Assembly: GCA_947311845.1 (NCBI GenBank) | Contig: CAMZMU010000034.1 | Location: forward strand, 91,577,263-91,641,262 | From: Poa pratensis | Lineage: Eukaryota; Streptophyta; Magnoliopsida; Poales; Poaceae | Direction: 5' to 3' | DNA length: 64,000 nt | In this document: positions 21,395 to 33,169 of the stretch, one piece after another | Layout: the number at the start of each line of letters is the position of its first letter | Position numbering within the stretch: position 1 is the stretch's first letter | Program-made: the position numbers and the translations under genes | Notes under the pieces: model-generated | What the model saw: the letters and a program-made list of their open reading frames with translations, nothing else | Told to the model about the DNA's origin: nothing | Database searches by the model: none

Positions 21395-24300
21395 CAGAGA
21401 GGAGGAGGAGGCGCGCCTTGCCTTTGGTAGCGTCGCATCGCCTTCGATCTGCCGACGCAACCGGTGCAGGCCAGAGGCGGGGGCAAGCCCTGCCGTTGGT
21501 GGCGGTGGTGTTCCGATCTGCGTCGCATGGGCTTGCGTTGTGGTCAACCTCTGACTCTTCTGGGTTAGAGGTCGGCTCGCTCGATCCGTTCGCCGCGAGT
21601 CGGCAGGCGGTGTGGGGACTGCTGGTCCGGCCAGAATAACGGCGGTGGTCCTTGGTTCTTATTCGCGGCGAGATGTAGATCTACCGGATGTTGGTCCCCA
21701 TCGATCTGGCTGGACGGTCGTGTTTCGGAAGGCTCCGTCAGCGAACTCCACTGGGCGACTCATGCCTGGAGATTGCTGGATCGGATGGTATTCGATCGTG
21801 CGCACCCGTATTTTTTCTCTGACCGTTTGGTTTCAGAGGGAGCGCTTCGAAGCTCTGCTGGCTGTTAATATCATGGAGCACGCTTTCTCGTTCCATGGTG
21901 CTGGCGGAGAATGACATGGAAGGCGAGATCTGAGGACTGGCAATGGTGGTTCGAATCTTTCTGGCGATGAGGAATTGGCTTGGTGTTTCATGACTTGGAG
22001 CAGCGGCATGTAAATGGGGGTGACAACATACGTGAAGTCCAAAGTCCTACCTTTCAGGGTGAAAATCCAAGGTCTGTCCTTAATTGGTTGTGCCTGACAG
22101 TGGTCTTGTTGGAGACATTGTTTTGAGAGCGAGGATTATCTTCAGGGTGAAAACTCAAGGTCTGGCCTTAATTGGTTGTGCCTGGCACGGTTCTTCTTGA
22201 AGACGTTGCTTTTGAAGAATTGGACATCAGGTGTTGTTTTGGTGGCAGTTGTGCGGCTGCTGCAAGGACTGTAACTCTGTAGCGGGACTTTTCTTTTTAT
22301 TTCTTCTTCTTATTGTCTTTTGGCTGTGTGCATCCGTAGTAGCTTTGGTTATTGCGTTGTTGCAGAGGCTGGGTGCATGTTGTATCTTATCGATATTAAT
22401 AAACACTCTTTATCTAAAAAAAATGCGCCAAAAGAAGCAGCCGGAGAAGTGTTGCTCTGGCGTGACGAATATGAATTCTTTTGTGATGCTGTGCGGGACG
22501 GCTTCCCATCAGATGATGATGTTCCAATTGAGCGTGAAGAAGGAATTGACGAGTTCATGAGCCAAGTTGCTGATTGCCTGGCACTAGGGCGTGGCCAGCA
22601 ACTCATCCTTGACCCTGAGAACACGTTTCTGCGGAGGGCCAATAATAAGCGGGATCGAATCTCCTCCCAAATTCTTGTTCCAACAGCGCCGAAGATGCTA
22701 TCGGGCGCAGCTAGTGAACAGCTTTCCGGCCGCCAAATTGGGCCGGGGGCACCACCTACGGAAGCAACCCGTTTTATGCCCCTTGTCTTGCAACCCTACA
22801 TGTTCGTGAGTGGCCGTCCCGGTGCAATTGAGGAAAAACTGCCACCAAGAACTTCGACACTAATTCAGAAATTTGACGAAACACCTACGACGAGGTGGCT
22901 TGGTAATGAACCAATCCAGTTGCACACCCAAGTTGACATGTGCGGGGGTATGCTACTTTGGGCTCGCATGATGATAGTAAATCCAGAGGATTCTTTGTTT
23001 TTGAAGAGAGCGGATATACTCCGAGGAGTCATGGCTTCTATCTATCGATGTCGTGTTGACCCATGTTTAGTGGCGGCGTTCTTGACTCACTGGAATATCC
23101 ACGGTCATACCTTGATCACCACGCAAGGTGAGATGGGTTATCCCCTCCACACCATATATGATGCAATGGGCATACCGATTTCTGGGCGTCTTTACGAGGA
23201 GTATATCCCGCTCCCCTCGAAGCCACGAGGTCACGTCCGGACCTTGTATAGCATATATGCTGATTTGTGCCCTGTCAACATGAAGGCTGGAACAGGGTTG
23301 GTCACTATTTCAGCCTGGGTGAATAACTTTTTCGAGGATCCGAATAATGCTTTTGATCTTTCATCGAAGAAGTCGTTTGCCAATCTGTCTGATCCCTTAC
23401 TACAGAAACTTGAGTTCCGAGTTGAAGTTCGTGGAGATCGTCCTGCCCTTGTCATAGGTGAAGCTTCAATGTCTTACCGTGTTGCATATCCATCAGTGGT
23501 GTACCGTGCCGCCTTCATTGCGGCTTGGTTGTGCACCTACTGTGTCCCAGCGGATGAGGGACAGTACATTCGCCCTGAGGTTTTCGTCATGGCGGTGAAA
23601 TTGGCGAAAGGTAATCGCCGTGCTATAGGTGTGGCAAGCTTGGCGTTTTTATACCGCAGTCTGGATGAAGCCCATAACAACATTGTGACTGGCACGAGTC
23701 CAGCTAATGAGTGTAGCTTATTTATTCCCGGTCGTTTCATCATGGGCTGGTATGCCTCTTTTATGAAGAATATCGAGCCGACCGCCTCTTTGAGTTGCAC
23801 GATCCCATATGCCCCATTTGTCATAGACCTTAGGCGCATAGAACCTATGTCCCTCACGGACGCGCTTAATCTTTTTTGGGAGTTTGATGATGCTGGAGAA
23901 GGCTTACGATCACTTGATTTTATAGGGCGATCAATCGTGCGCTTCCCAAAGTCAGAGCTTCGACTACAAGATGATCGTGCCAAACCTCATGTGCATAGAG
24001 AAATAACAATTGCGGCTGTTGATTTACTCATTATATAGCTGCTCTGTTGGTGGTGTCACCCATAGGCGGGGCGAGAATTTTGACAACCGGGTATACTGTC
24101 CTCATCGGTTCGCACGCATGTTCAACTATGATCAGACTGTTCCAGCTTCCGTCATGCCGGCGAATAATGATCCGAAGACGAACAGTCTTGACTTCGACAG
24201 TTATTTGACTAACTCAAAGGAGGAATCCCTACATATTCTTGCTCGTAGACACCTCGCGTTCTTGCGGCCAGAAGGTCATATCTTGTTTGTGCATCCTGCG

Positions 24301-26156
24301 TCACGGAGGACCAAGCGCACATTGGATTACATACGGTGGTGCGGAAAGGCTTTTCCTTTTCTTCAATCTCCTGAGGCGTACTGCTCCTTTGTGGAGGCGC
24401 CTCAACCCATGGAGGCTGCCCCCCGCATCGCACCAGGTAGTCACCAATCTCCTTTTTTTTTTTTTTTTGATATTGCATGCACGCGTGATCTGCATGATTT
24501 CTTTATTTATTTTATGAGGCATCTATTTTTATTAAAGCCTATGCACGAGCTTATACGTTTCCCTGTGTAATCTCTCTCTTTTCCTTTTTTTTTAAACTGT
24601 AGATAACACAGCTGTGGCTGCTGATGTTCACACGGCTAACGAGCTCTCGTCACCGAGTAAGCAGCCGGAGGGTCGGCAGGATGTTCCTGCATCACAGCCA
24701 GTATGCAGAGAGGAGTTGCTTGACCAAGATGAGGAGCTTCCAAAAATGTCACAGGAACAGCCAGGCAAAGCCTTTGCAGTGGCTGGGTTTGAGAGCGAGA
24801 CTCAAGGTGCTTCCACCTTAGGTACTTCTCAGGGACTGACTGCACCGTCTCTTCCCGATAGTGTGCAGCATAATGAAGATGACATGACATTTGCGGAGAT
24901 GTACAATAATGGACTGTACATGCCAGATGATGATATACGTACCGTTCCCAATCCTATATTTGGAGATGGTAACCTAGATACATTTCTTGGGTCGTGGGAT
25001 GATCCCACCATGGCTGATCAACACACTTTTCCCCCGGGAACGATGCCCTCAGGAGATGATTCAACACCACAAATCAACCATCCGACAGCCAGTGACATGG
25101 TTCCTGGTCCTTCTAAACGGGGTCCAAGTGATTTTGAAGAAGGTGCAAATAAAAGGGCAAAGACCACGCATGAAGGTGATCTAATTCTTCTATTGCACAT
25201 CACGTACATGCTTGTCCACATGTTCCCTCATTTGTACACTAAATTATATGTCTCTACTTTTTTTTTTAGGGAAATCTTTTGACGAGGAGTCAAAAAAGAT
25301 TTATGAGACCATTGCCACAGAATGCAAAGAACATTATGAGAGTGTTGAAAGAAAATTGTGTCAAAACTCCAACAGTTCAACTATAGCCCAAGAGATTAGG
25401 AACCTCCAGTTGAGTACTGAATTTAACAAGGAAAATCCTGTGGATTTGAGAGGATTGACAGGCAGCCCATCAGCGCACTGTGTGAATTATGTCCAAGCAG
25501 ATCTTAGAAAGCTGAGGAATATCCTTAGTGAATATCCAGTGAATAAAACCACTATGGCTTCAACGATCACTACTATTCTCACATTCTGGAACAGGATGTT
25601 TGACGATCCACCTCCTGAAGTGGTTCATCTCATGAAGGGGCTTGCCGCCTTACAAGCGGCATATGAACAAGATGCGTCTGATCTGGCCATGAGGATTGCT
25701 TCACAGCGAGGTCAAGTTCAACAACGAGCATCTGTAGTCAAAACCTTGATCTTGAAGGTGGCAGTTGCATGTACTTCCATGGATATAATTACAACCACTT
25801 TTGAGGGGCAGCTCAAGGATCAAGAGCAAGAACGACAAACTCATTTGTCACGCATCACAGCCATAGAGGCTCAAATCGCATCATTGCAAGCTGAGCTTCA
25901 GAGATTAAAAGAGGATGGTTCATTTGAGGAGCCGCTCACACAGACAAGAACTTGTTTATCCGCCCATCGCGAGCGTGTCGAACAGACTACAAACTTCAAG
26001 GCCGCACTGGAGAAACTTTCCTCAAAGGATGACGACTACCTGCAGGAGCTTGATAAGATCACCAACAACTTTGTCGAGACAGATGAGCTGGGCTTTTCTC
26101 CACACATGTACACTTTACAGGAATTCATCATAGCGTGTGCTTCCCAGGAAGATTAA

Positions 26157-26296
26157 GCGCCCTAGGCATATATTAGCTCCTTAGCTCTCATAGTATTCTT
26201 TATTTGTTTTACATTCAGTCATACTTCAGACATTGTATTTTGAATAATAAACAGTCCCTTTATCCCTGTTCATCAATGATGCAAAAAAAAAAAAAA
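26157..26296 (+). terminator. 3' UTR and poly(A) region of the PMD gene
   Basis: After the stop codon come 'aataataaacagtccc' (AATAAA-type signal near 26,244) and, some 40 bases later, a run of 15 A at about 26,282. A genomic A-run at that place looks like the mark of a once polyadenylated transcript, although the gene keeps its introns. Confidence 0.55.
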
Positions 26297-28405
26297 ATCT
26301 GAAATAAGGATGTGTATTCCACGGCCGGCCGGCCGGAAGCGTCATCTGTAATCGGGTCGTACGATATGCTTTTCATTTTTATACACCTGATGATGCCCCC
26401 ACCAAGTAGAGTTCATGTAGAGGAGCATGAACTCGACTTGGGAAGAATTCATTTCATCATTTTTTTTTTGCTAGCTGATAATAATTTACGAATTGATCCA
26501 TCATGATGAGCTGATGGTGTCATCACTGAGTTTGATATAGCATTGGCTCAACCAAGAACAAACATTTACATCCACGTATGAATTAATCTTGACAATGTAC
26601 GGCGAAATACTCATACCATACATGAGCAAAATACGTGAACCGAAAAAAAAACATTTTATTCAATAGCGCATATCCATGCTATTTTTGACAAACACCCATA
26701 AGGACTAAATCACTTACAAAGAAATACGGCGAAATACTCATGCCATATGCTATGAAATACATCTTGCTTTTATTCATCGCGTCGCGACCAGATACAATAT
26801 GGTGCCAGCCGACGGTGAATGTCTTCGGTTTGTGAAGAAATAATTTATCAAGTTAGATGCGACCATAAAATGATGCATGGTGCCAACCATCAAACTTGAA
26901 GGGTTTCACAAGTCGGCACTGACCGCACTGGCGTGTCTCGTTGCTCCCATATATTTCCGAGTTTGGTGCGATCGCAAGAATGAACGATGCCAGCCATCAG
27001 ACTCAGAGGGTTTCACAGCTTGATACGGGCCGCACTGGTGCACCTTGCTGCTCCCATATTTGAAGTGTCGGAATATCGTCGACGATGTAGATGAACTAGG
27101 AGATGATGGTGCCCCCAGTGTCACTGCAATGATCACTAGAGGGGTGATGCCCCCAGTGTCGATGCATAAGTTGGTGTGGACTGATAGTTGCTCGACAGTC
27201 ATCAACGACTATCGTGACGAGGAAAATCATTAATGAGATGGATCATGAGCATAAATAAAAGCATGGCGAAAGAAAACCAAGAAGAAAAAAACATGATTTT
27301 GTTTTGTTTTGTTTTAAAATTTTGGCTTTTCCGATATACACTAGGCTATCAGTGTGACGTCAGAAAAGGCTGCCGAAGGACTCAGTCATTGGAACCGTCG
27401 AAAAACCATGACGATTGTCATTCAACAACTTATCCTTCCGTGTTTGTTGATGTGTGAGAGTGACGTGCCTGAGATAATCTCAAGAGGCAACAATGAATCA
27501 TACCCTAGCCCATCCGAGCATTGAGTAGTCCCACAGCTCCACCAAGCTTCCTTCCATGCCTCAAGAACCCGGAAAACATGGGTGAGGAGAAATTACGGTA
27601 GATGGTTTTGGGACAACGGCTTTGTAAAATTTGTCGTGCCTTTTGTGGAGGGGTGGTGAACGACTACCAACCGCCTTCTTTCCAGTGATTCCCTTGCTGT
27701 TTAGAACTGCTGGACTTGCTTCTGGTTGATAATTTTACCCATCATAACATTTCTGTTACAGATGTTTAACCAACTCATAGCCGAAATCTGAGAGTAAACT
27801 CTGAGTAGATCGTTCATAGGCTAGCGGAGTTGTCAACCTCCCTTTCATCAGTTGGTTTTTGATTGTTTGAACTTGCTTGAAGAAATGACGTTTTCTTAGG
27901 GAACACCTTGAGAATTTGGAAGGCAGCCATCCACCGTGGTCCTAAAACCCTCAGGCAAATTATGTGGGGCTTTTGGTGGTACACCCCAGGGTTGTCAAGG
28001 AGCTACGCATCAAGTCCAACATTTGTCGGGTTGAGCCGCCCTTTTATGATCTTTTCCTAGGGTCTTCCCTGGGGCGCGGTTTTCCCGTGAACCCGAGACA
28101 CATCCAGAAGCAAGGGGGGCGTGGGGTCTCAATACTGAGAAGTCGCCCAAGTAGTCTTACTGTTGCCTCTCGGAGCGTGTATACGGTGCGTTGTGTGTTG
28201 TGGTGTGGGTGTTGCCGTACTTACCACGAGATACACCGTGAGTCCGCTAGACAAGTCATAAGGCAGCCAAATCATCGATCACGAGCGTAGTGTGATTAGG
28301 AAAAGCCTTTTAATGTAGGACAATCATGTCCATCAGAAAAACCAAATGAAGAAAAAAAAAAGAGAGAAAAGAAAAAACAAAAGCAATATCGGCATGCGGA
28401 GATGG
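26297..28405. other. Non-coding region of the retrotransposon between the PMD gene and pol
   Basis: About 2.1 kb without a convincing ORF. It contains a repeated phrase tacggcgaaatactcat (about 26,600 and 26,727), and a roughly 115-bp imperfect tandem repeat around 26,880-27,065 (gccaaccatcaaacttgaagg / gccagccatcagactcagagg). Purine-rich on + near 28,350. It separates convergent sense and antisense transcription units and may hold terminators for both. Confidence 0.5.
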
Positions 28406-30827
28406 TCACGCGTAATACTTCTTTAAGAACCTCCCATTAATGGGTGGCATTGGGCGTTCTCCATGTTGATCAATCAACTGATAGGCACCACCATCATACG
28501 CTTGCTCAATGACAAATGGCCCTTCCCACTTAGGTTCAAGTTTTCCTTTAGCTTTGCCTTTTACCACAATGGGGCGCCTAAGTACAAGAACTAGTTCTCC
28601 TTTCCGAAAAACTCGGGGTTTAACAAGTTTATCATATGCACGTACCATGTTTCGACGATATAGTTCTAAGTCTTGAGTGCGTTGAGTCGATCTTCTTCCA
28701 AGGAATCCAGCTGCTGAAATCGTAGCCGAATTTGCTCATCCTGGGTAATCTCATCATGGATGGCCACTCTTAGAGATGGGAGCTCCACCTCTAGAGGGAG
28801 AACAGCCTCACTCCCATAGACTAAGGAGTATGGCGTAGCTTGAGTTGGCGTACGGACCGTAACACGATACGCCCATAGCGCTTCATAGAGACGATCATGC
28901 CAGTCACGATGATGCTTGTGAACTGTCTTTTTCAAGATTTGGCCTAGGGTCTTGTTAAAGCTTCAATTAAGCCGTTGGCCTGTGGATAATATCCCGTGGA
29001 ATAATTCCATTGGATTTTGTACTTGGCCATAAATCTGACCATTTTATGTGACTTAAAAGCCTTTGCATTATCTGAGGTAATACGGTGTGGTACTCCAAAG
29101 CGATAAATGATATTGCGCTCTAGAAAGTTTATAACATTGTCGCTCTTTACTTCTGCCAGTGGTACTGCTTCTGCCCACCTCGAAAAATAGTCCGTAGCTG
29201 CAAGAATGAACTTGTGTCCCCTCGAGGATGGAGGATCAAAGGGACCAACAACATCTATACCCCATGCATCAAAAGGCCATGCGGGTACAGTTGGATGTAG
29301 TGGAACAGGTGGTTGATGTTTTATAACGCCATGAATTTGGCAACTATGACAGGACCTTGCCACCCTAAGGCAATCTTTCATGACCCCGGGCCAATAGTAA
29401 CCGCACAACTTAATACTATGATACATTTTGGGACCGCTTTGATGCCCACCGCACACACCATGATGAACCTCCTGTAAGACTTGATCGGCTTCATTTCTTG
29501 ATACACACCGTAGAAGCATCTCTTGCCCAAAAGAACGCCGATACAAATTTCTTGCTTTAACTACATAGGAAGGCAGACGCCGCTGCAGCCTGCGCCTTTC
29601 CACTTTATCACTTGGTAGTATCCCGTGATTAAAATAATCAAGGAACGGCTTGCGCCAGTCGTCGTTATCGTTGATACTAGCAACAACGTGATGTACTTCG
29701 CACTCTTGCGGGATTAGTTCTAGAACAGCTGGGAGAAGCCACCGTTCTTCTATTTGTACTTGAGCAGGCTCCCCTTCAGGGAGCGCTAATGCTGCTGCAA
29801 GCTTAGCTAATGCGTCCGCAGGAGCATTCTTGCTTCGTGGAACATGCAATAATTGGATGTGCTCGAATTTCGTCATGAGGACCTGAGCCGCCGTGTGATA
29901 TGGCACTAGCTCTGCCTTGCGCACCTCGTATATATTATTAACTTGACGTACGATGAGCTGAGAATCACCGTATACTATGATGTTTCGCACGTCCATAGAT
30001 AGTGCTAGCAGAAGGCCAAAAAGAAGAGCCTCGTATTCTGCTTCATTATTGGAGCACTCCTCTTTGAGAAGAGAGAAAGAGTGGTGTATGGTTCCCCCTT
30101 GAGGTGTTTTGAATACCAATCCAGCGCCAGCTCGTCGTCTTACTCCACCGTCAGGATCCGTCTCAGTGCGAGAGGCTCCGTCAAAATATAGTTCCCACTG
30201 GGACTCGATGTCGATGGTAAATACTTCTTCATCAGGAAGCTCAACTATCAAAGGAGAGTCGTCGGGTAGAGGATGTGCTGCAAGAAAATCAGCTAATGCT
30301 TGACCTTTAATTGCCTTTTGAGGAACGTAAGTAATATCATATTCCATCATGGATACAGCCCATTTACCAAGGCGACCCATAAGTACAGGTTGATTTAGCA
30401 CATACTTAATAGGGTCAGCACGTGCTACAAGTTGTATCTGATGCGCTAGCATATAATGTCGTAACTTTTTCAAAGCAAAAATAAGAGTTAAACACAACTT
30501 CTCTATGGACGAGTAATTATGCTCGGCACCAGCCATGGTACGACTTAGATAGTAGCATGCCACCTCTTTTCCTTCATCATTATGTTGAGCTAGCAGTGCA
30601 CCAAGAGAGGAGGGTTGTGCTGCAATATAAAGAATAAGTGGCCGTCCTTTTATTGGAGCAGCTAGGACAGGAGGGTTTAGTAAATATTGCTTAAGACTTT
30701 CAAGCGCATTTTGACATTGGTCATCCCATTCAAAGGGAACACCTTTTCTCATTAGTCTGGTGAAGGGCTGGGTACGCCCCGAGAGATTAGAGATAAAGCG
30801 TCGTATATATGCCAAATGACCTTGCAA
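28406..30827 (-). pseudogene. RNase H, second RNase H and integrase part of pol
   Basis: The long frame 28,944-30,827 begins at the end of reverse transcriptase. It holds the gypsy RNase H, then a second, archaeal-type RNase H (YFDGASR, NNEAEYEALL, YGDSQLI, DALAKLA; about 29,760-30,200) and the integrase zinc domain (HHGVCGGH..C-x2-C). The integrase core has Asp in WGIDVVGPF, Asp in TSDNAKAF and Glu in NGLIEA. The frame breaks just after that Glu and continues at 28,666-28,935 and then at 28,406-28,648 (PKWEGPFVIE, the C-terminal chromatin/DNA-binding region). Two RNase H domains identify the Tat lineage. At least two frame changes make this copy inactive. Confidence 0.88.
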
Positions 30828-31371
30828 GATTTTAACTCTTTCAAGTTCGTAGGTGGCGGCATGTCTCGTACTGCTTTGATATTCTTTGGTGAGATTTCAA
30901 TGCCACGGTGATGAACAATGAAACCTAAAAATAGACCGGATTGCACTCCGAAGGCACATTTAAGTGGATTCATCTTGAGTTGGTGTTTCCTCAAATGATT
31001 AAACACAACACGTAAATCATCCCGATGATCCAGACGATTTCTGGTTTTGACAACCATGTCGTCGACATAACATTCCACAGTGTTATGGATGAGGTCACCC
31101 AAAACATGGGTCATGGCACGTTGATATGTTGCACCTGCATTTTTTAATCCAAATGGCATTACATTATAATAAAAATTGCCTATAGGAGTCCGGAAGGCGG
31201 TGTGAATTGCATCATGCTCATCCATCTTAATTTGATTATATCCAGATGACCCGTCCATGAAGGATAAGGCACCATAACCTGTAGTAGAATCAACAACCAT
31301 CTCAGTGATGGGTATAGGGAAATCATCTTTGGGGCAAGCATGGTTTACATCACGAAAATCGACACAAATCC
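30752..31371 (-). pseudogene. Reverse transcriptase part of pol
   Basis: The reverse transcriptase palm and fingers lie in the frame 30,752-31,300 (FMDGSSGYNQIKM, MPFGLKNAGATYQ and the catalytic box CYVDDMVVK). The upstream part of the domain is in another frame that ends at 31,372. The shift falls in a run of seven T (+ strand) near 31,383, as expected of a one-base deletion in a homopolymer. A second shift near 30,830 joins it to the RNase H frame. The family copies element RNA into DNA; this copy cannot encode a continuous enzyme. Confidence 0.88.
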
Positions 31372-33152
31372 TCAGTTGCCCATTTTTTTCTCTACCGGTA
31401 CAATATTTGCTAGCCAGTCAGCATATTGTACCTCTGTTATGAAGCCCGCGGCGATGAGTTTCTTCACCTCGGCTATGATGCTATCTTGGAGCTCTGGGCG
31501 AAAGCGACGCGGTTGTTGCTTCACTGGCCTGAACTGTGGATCAATTGCTAGCTTGTGAGTGGCGACCTGAGGATCAAGCCCTGGCATTTCTTTATAAGAC
31601 CATGCAAAGCAGTCCCGAAACTCTATCAGGAATTCTCGGTAACTTTCACGTTCTTGCAGTGTGAGAGAGGCACTGACAAAGGTAGGACGTGGGTCATCTT
31701 CTGTACCCAGATTGATCTCGACCAACTCGTCGACGGTGCATTGTCCACCGTCTTCAAGTTTTAGTGGTGCAGGAGCAGCATCAAGTACTTCTCCTCGACT
31801 AACTGTCATGGCTCTATGAACCTGAGATAGAAGATAATTTTCATCGTTGATTAAAGTAGCATGAAGAGAACGAGGTTGCTGTGAGGTCTGATAGAAATCA
31901 TTACCATCTATGTGAGATGTGGATTCTCTCTTTTCAGCATCATAGACATCAGTCATATGACACGTAAAATGTGGAATGGCACCATTCTCCTCATCCTCGC
32001 TTTCAGAAGATTCTGAGCGGATGTAGCCCAACCCATACTTTGGTTGTTTCTTCTTTTTCTTAACAAGCCTTTCCGCTTGACCCCACCACTCTTCACATAT
32101 GGGGGGTGGTGATGGCAACCTGCAATTCTCTTGAAGTTTAATTCCCGCCTTTTCTAATAAGCGAACCATTCTAGGTTCTGCCTTCATAGTAGTCGATGCG
32201 ACATCAATGCCACAACAAGAGGGAGAAAGATTAATTATAATGTCACAAGGTTGTGACTGTGGTACCTTATAAAATAGAGTAGGGTCGGAGCCTCTGTGTT
32301 GACCCGGGACCAATCGGACCTCCAATGGCATTGTTATTGATACATACATGGACGGGGGCTGTTTAAGTTTAGCTCCCCTTGAATTTTCTATCTCCTCCAC
32401 CCTTTTCCTTACTGATGGTGTCGAGCTTTCAACTGTGGGCTCAACATGGGATGGAGTTTCGCCCACGTTATTATGGAGTTTAGGAACTCCTGCACATGTA
32501 GAACTTGTATTAGATACAACGTCAGTTGGAGACGGTGTTGAAAGGGTGAACGACTCTTTATGCGCATTAGAAGACTCAGAGACAGACCTCAGTACGAGTG
32601 GAGCTCTGGTGAAAGCTTCCGCACTCGACAGGAGTGGTGGTGTTTGTAATGTAGCAGCGAGGAATCCCTCATTGCTAAAAGAAGAACGACCTCTCCCACG
32701 GCCTCTGCCTGGGAATTTTCTGGAGGAGCGCTGGCTGCTTACAGACTCTGGTCCAATTGATGAGGTAGGTCCAGGTGTGATGAGTATATCCGCAGGAGGT
32801 GTTACCCGTCCTTGCACGGTTTGTGGCTCCTCACTCGGGAAGTAATATTTTGCATCTGCATGGTGAGATTCTTGGACGGTGTAAGGGTTGGTATTACCAG
32901 CTATACGGTGTTGTTCTCCACTTCTATCCACAAATTTTAAACATTGGTGTAATGTAGAGGGGACTACTTGATACTTGTGTATCCATGGTCTACCCAACAG
33001 TGCTGAATATGAGGTCTTTGCTTCAATAACAAAGAAGCGCACCTTAAAGCTGAATGATGACATTTGGATTTTACAGTGATAGAGCCCAACGCCGACCTTC
33101 CTTGATTATCAAAGCCACATATGACAACTTCAGTTGGCTCCAAATCATCCAA
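31372..33152 (-). pseudogene. Protease end, connecting region and N-terminal reverse transcriptase
   Basis: Frame 31,372-33,063 begins with the region typical after retropepsin in this lineage ([15 protein letters not shown]). A low-complexity linker, an acidic SESEDEE segment, and the N-terminal reverse transcriptase region ([32 protein letters not shown]) follow. The adjacent frame 32,964-33,152 holds the preceding protease residues. The piece is therefore split by at least two frame changes. Confidence 0.8.
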
Positions 33153-33169
33153 CGTGAAGCCAGCACGAG

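Larger units (their letters stand above)
12244..22422 (+). mobile_element. Non-autonomous LINE-like retroposon, split by the CACTA element
   Basis: Flanked by a perfect 15-bp target-site duplication, atgcgccaaaagaag, at 12,229-12,243 and 22,423-22,437. Without the CACTA insert it is about 1.2 kb. It has a GC-rich 5' part (12,244-12,418 and 21,398-21,700), no reverse transcriptase, and an internal imperfect repeat (the 'cttaattggttgtgcctg' phrase at about 22,078 and 22,170). The 3' end reads ttggctgtgtgcatcc..gcagaggctgggtg..aataaacactc..tatctaaaaaaaa. A closely similar 3' end occurs on the LINE fossil near 51,770-51,880, so it was probably mobilised by a LINE of that family. The junction lies in exon 2 of the PMD gene and keeps both halves in frame when removed. 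Confidence 0.85.
11667..26156 (+). pseudogene. Plant mobile domain (PMD, aminotransferase-like) gene, antisense in the retrotransposon, split by a 10-kb insertion
   Basis: Exon 1 is 11,667-11,903, and its GT donor joins the acceptor at 12,173 in phase. Exon 2 runs from 12,174 (G-I-M-D-A-V...) to 12,243, where the retroposon begins. The reading frame resumes without loss at 22,438 (AAGEVLLWRDE) and runs to about 24,030. After an apparent one-base frame change it continues to 24,436. Later exons are 24,603-25,175 and 25,270-26,156 (stop). The central part matches the plant mobile domain: HWNIHGHTLITTQGEMGYPL followed by the AMGIPISG stretch, near 23,090-23,190. Downstream come an acidic linker, a basic bipartite NLS-like cluster (KRGPS...NKRAKTT, about 25,115-25,165) and a coiled coil (about 25,800-26,050). 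PMD proteins occur both as host silencing factors (MAIN/MAIL family) and in plant LTR retrotransposons. Position and strand suggest an additional antisense gene of the Tat element. The insertion prevents normal expression. Confidence 0.78.

Noticed and set aside
22320..22437. Start codon of the PMD protein at 22,320
   Set aside because: This upstream stretch is the 3' end and A tail of the retroposon. The real N terminus is at 11,667-12,243, on the other side of the insertion.
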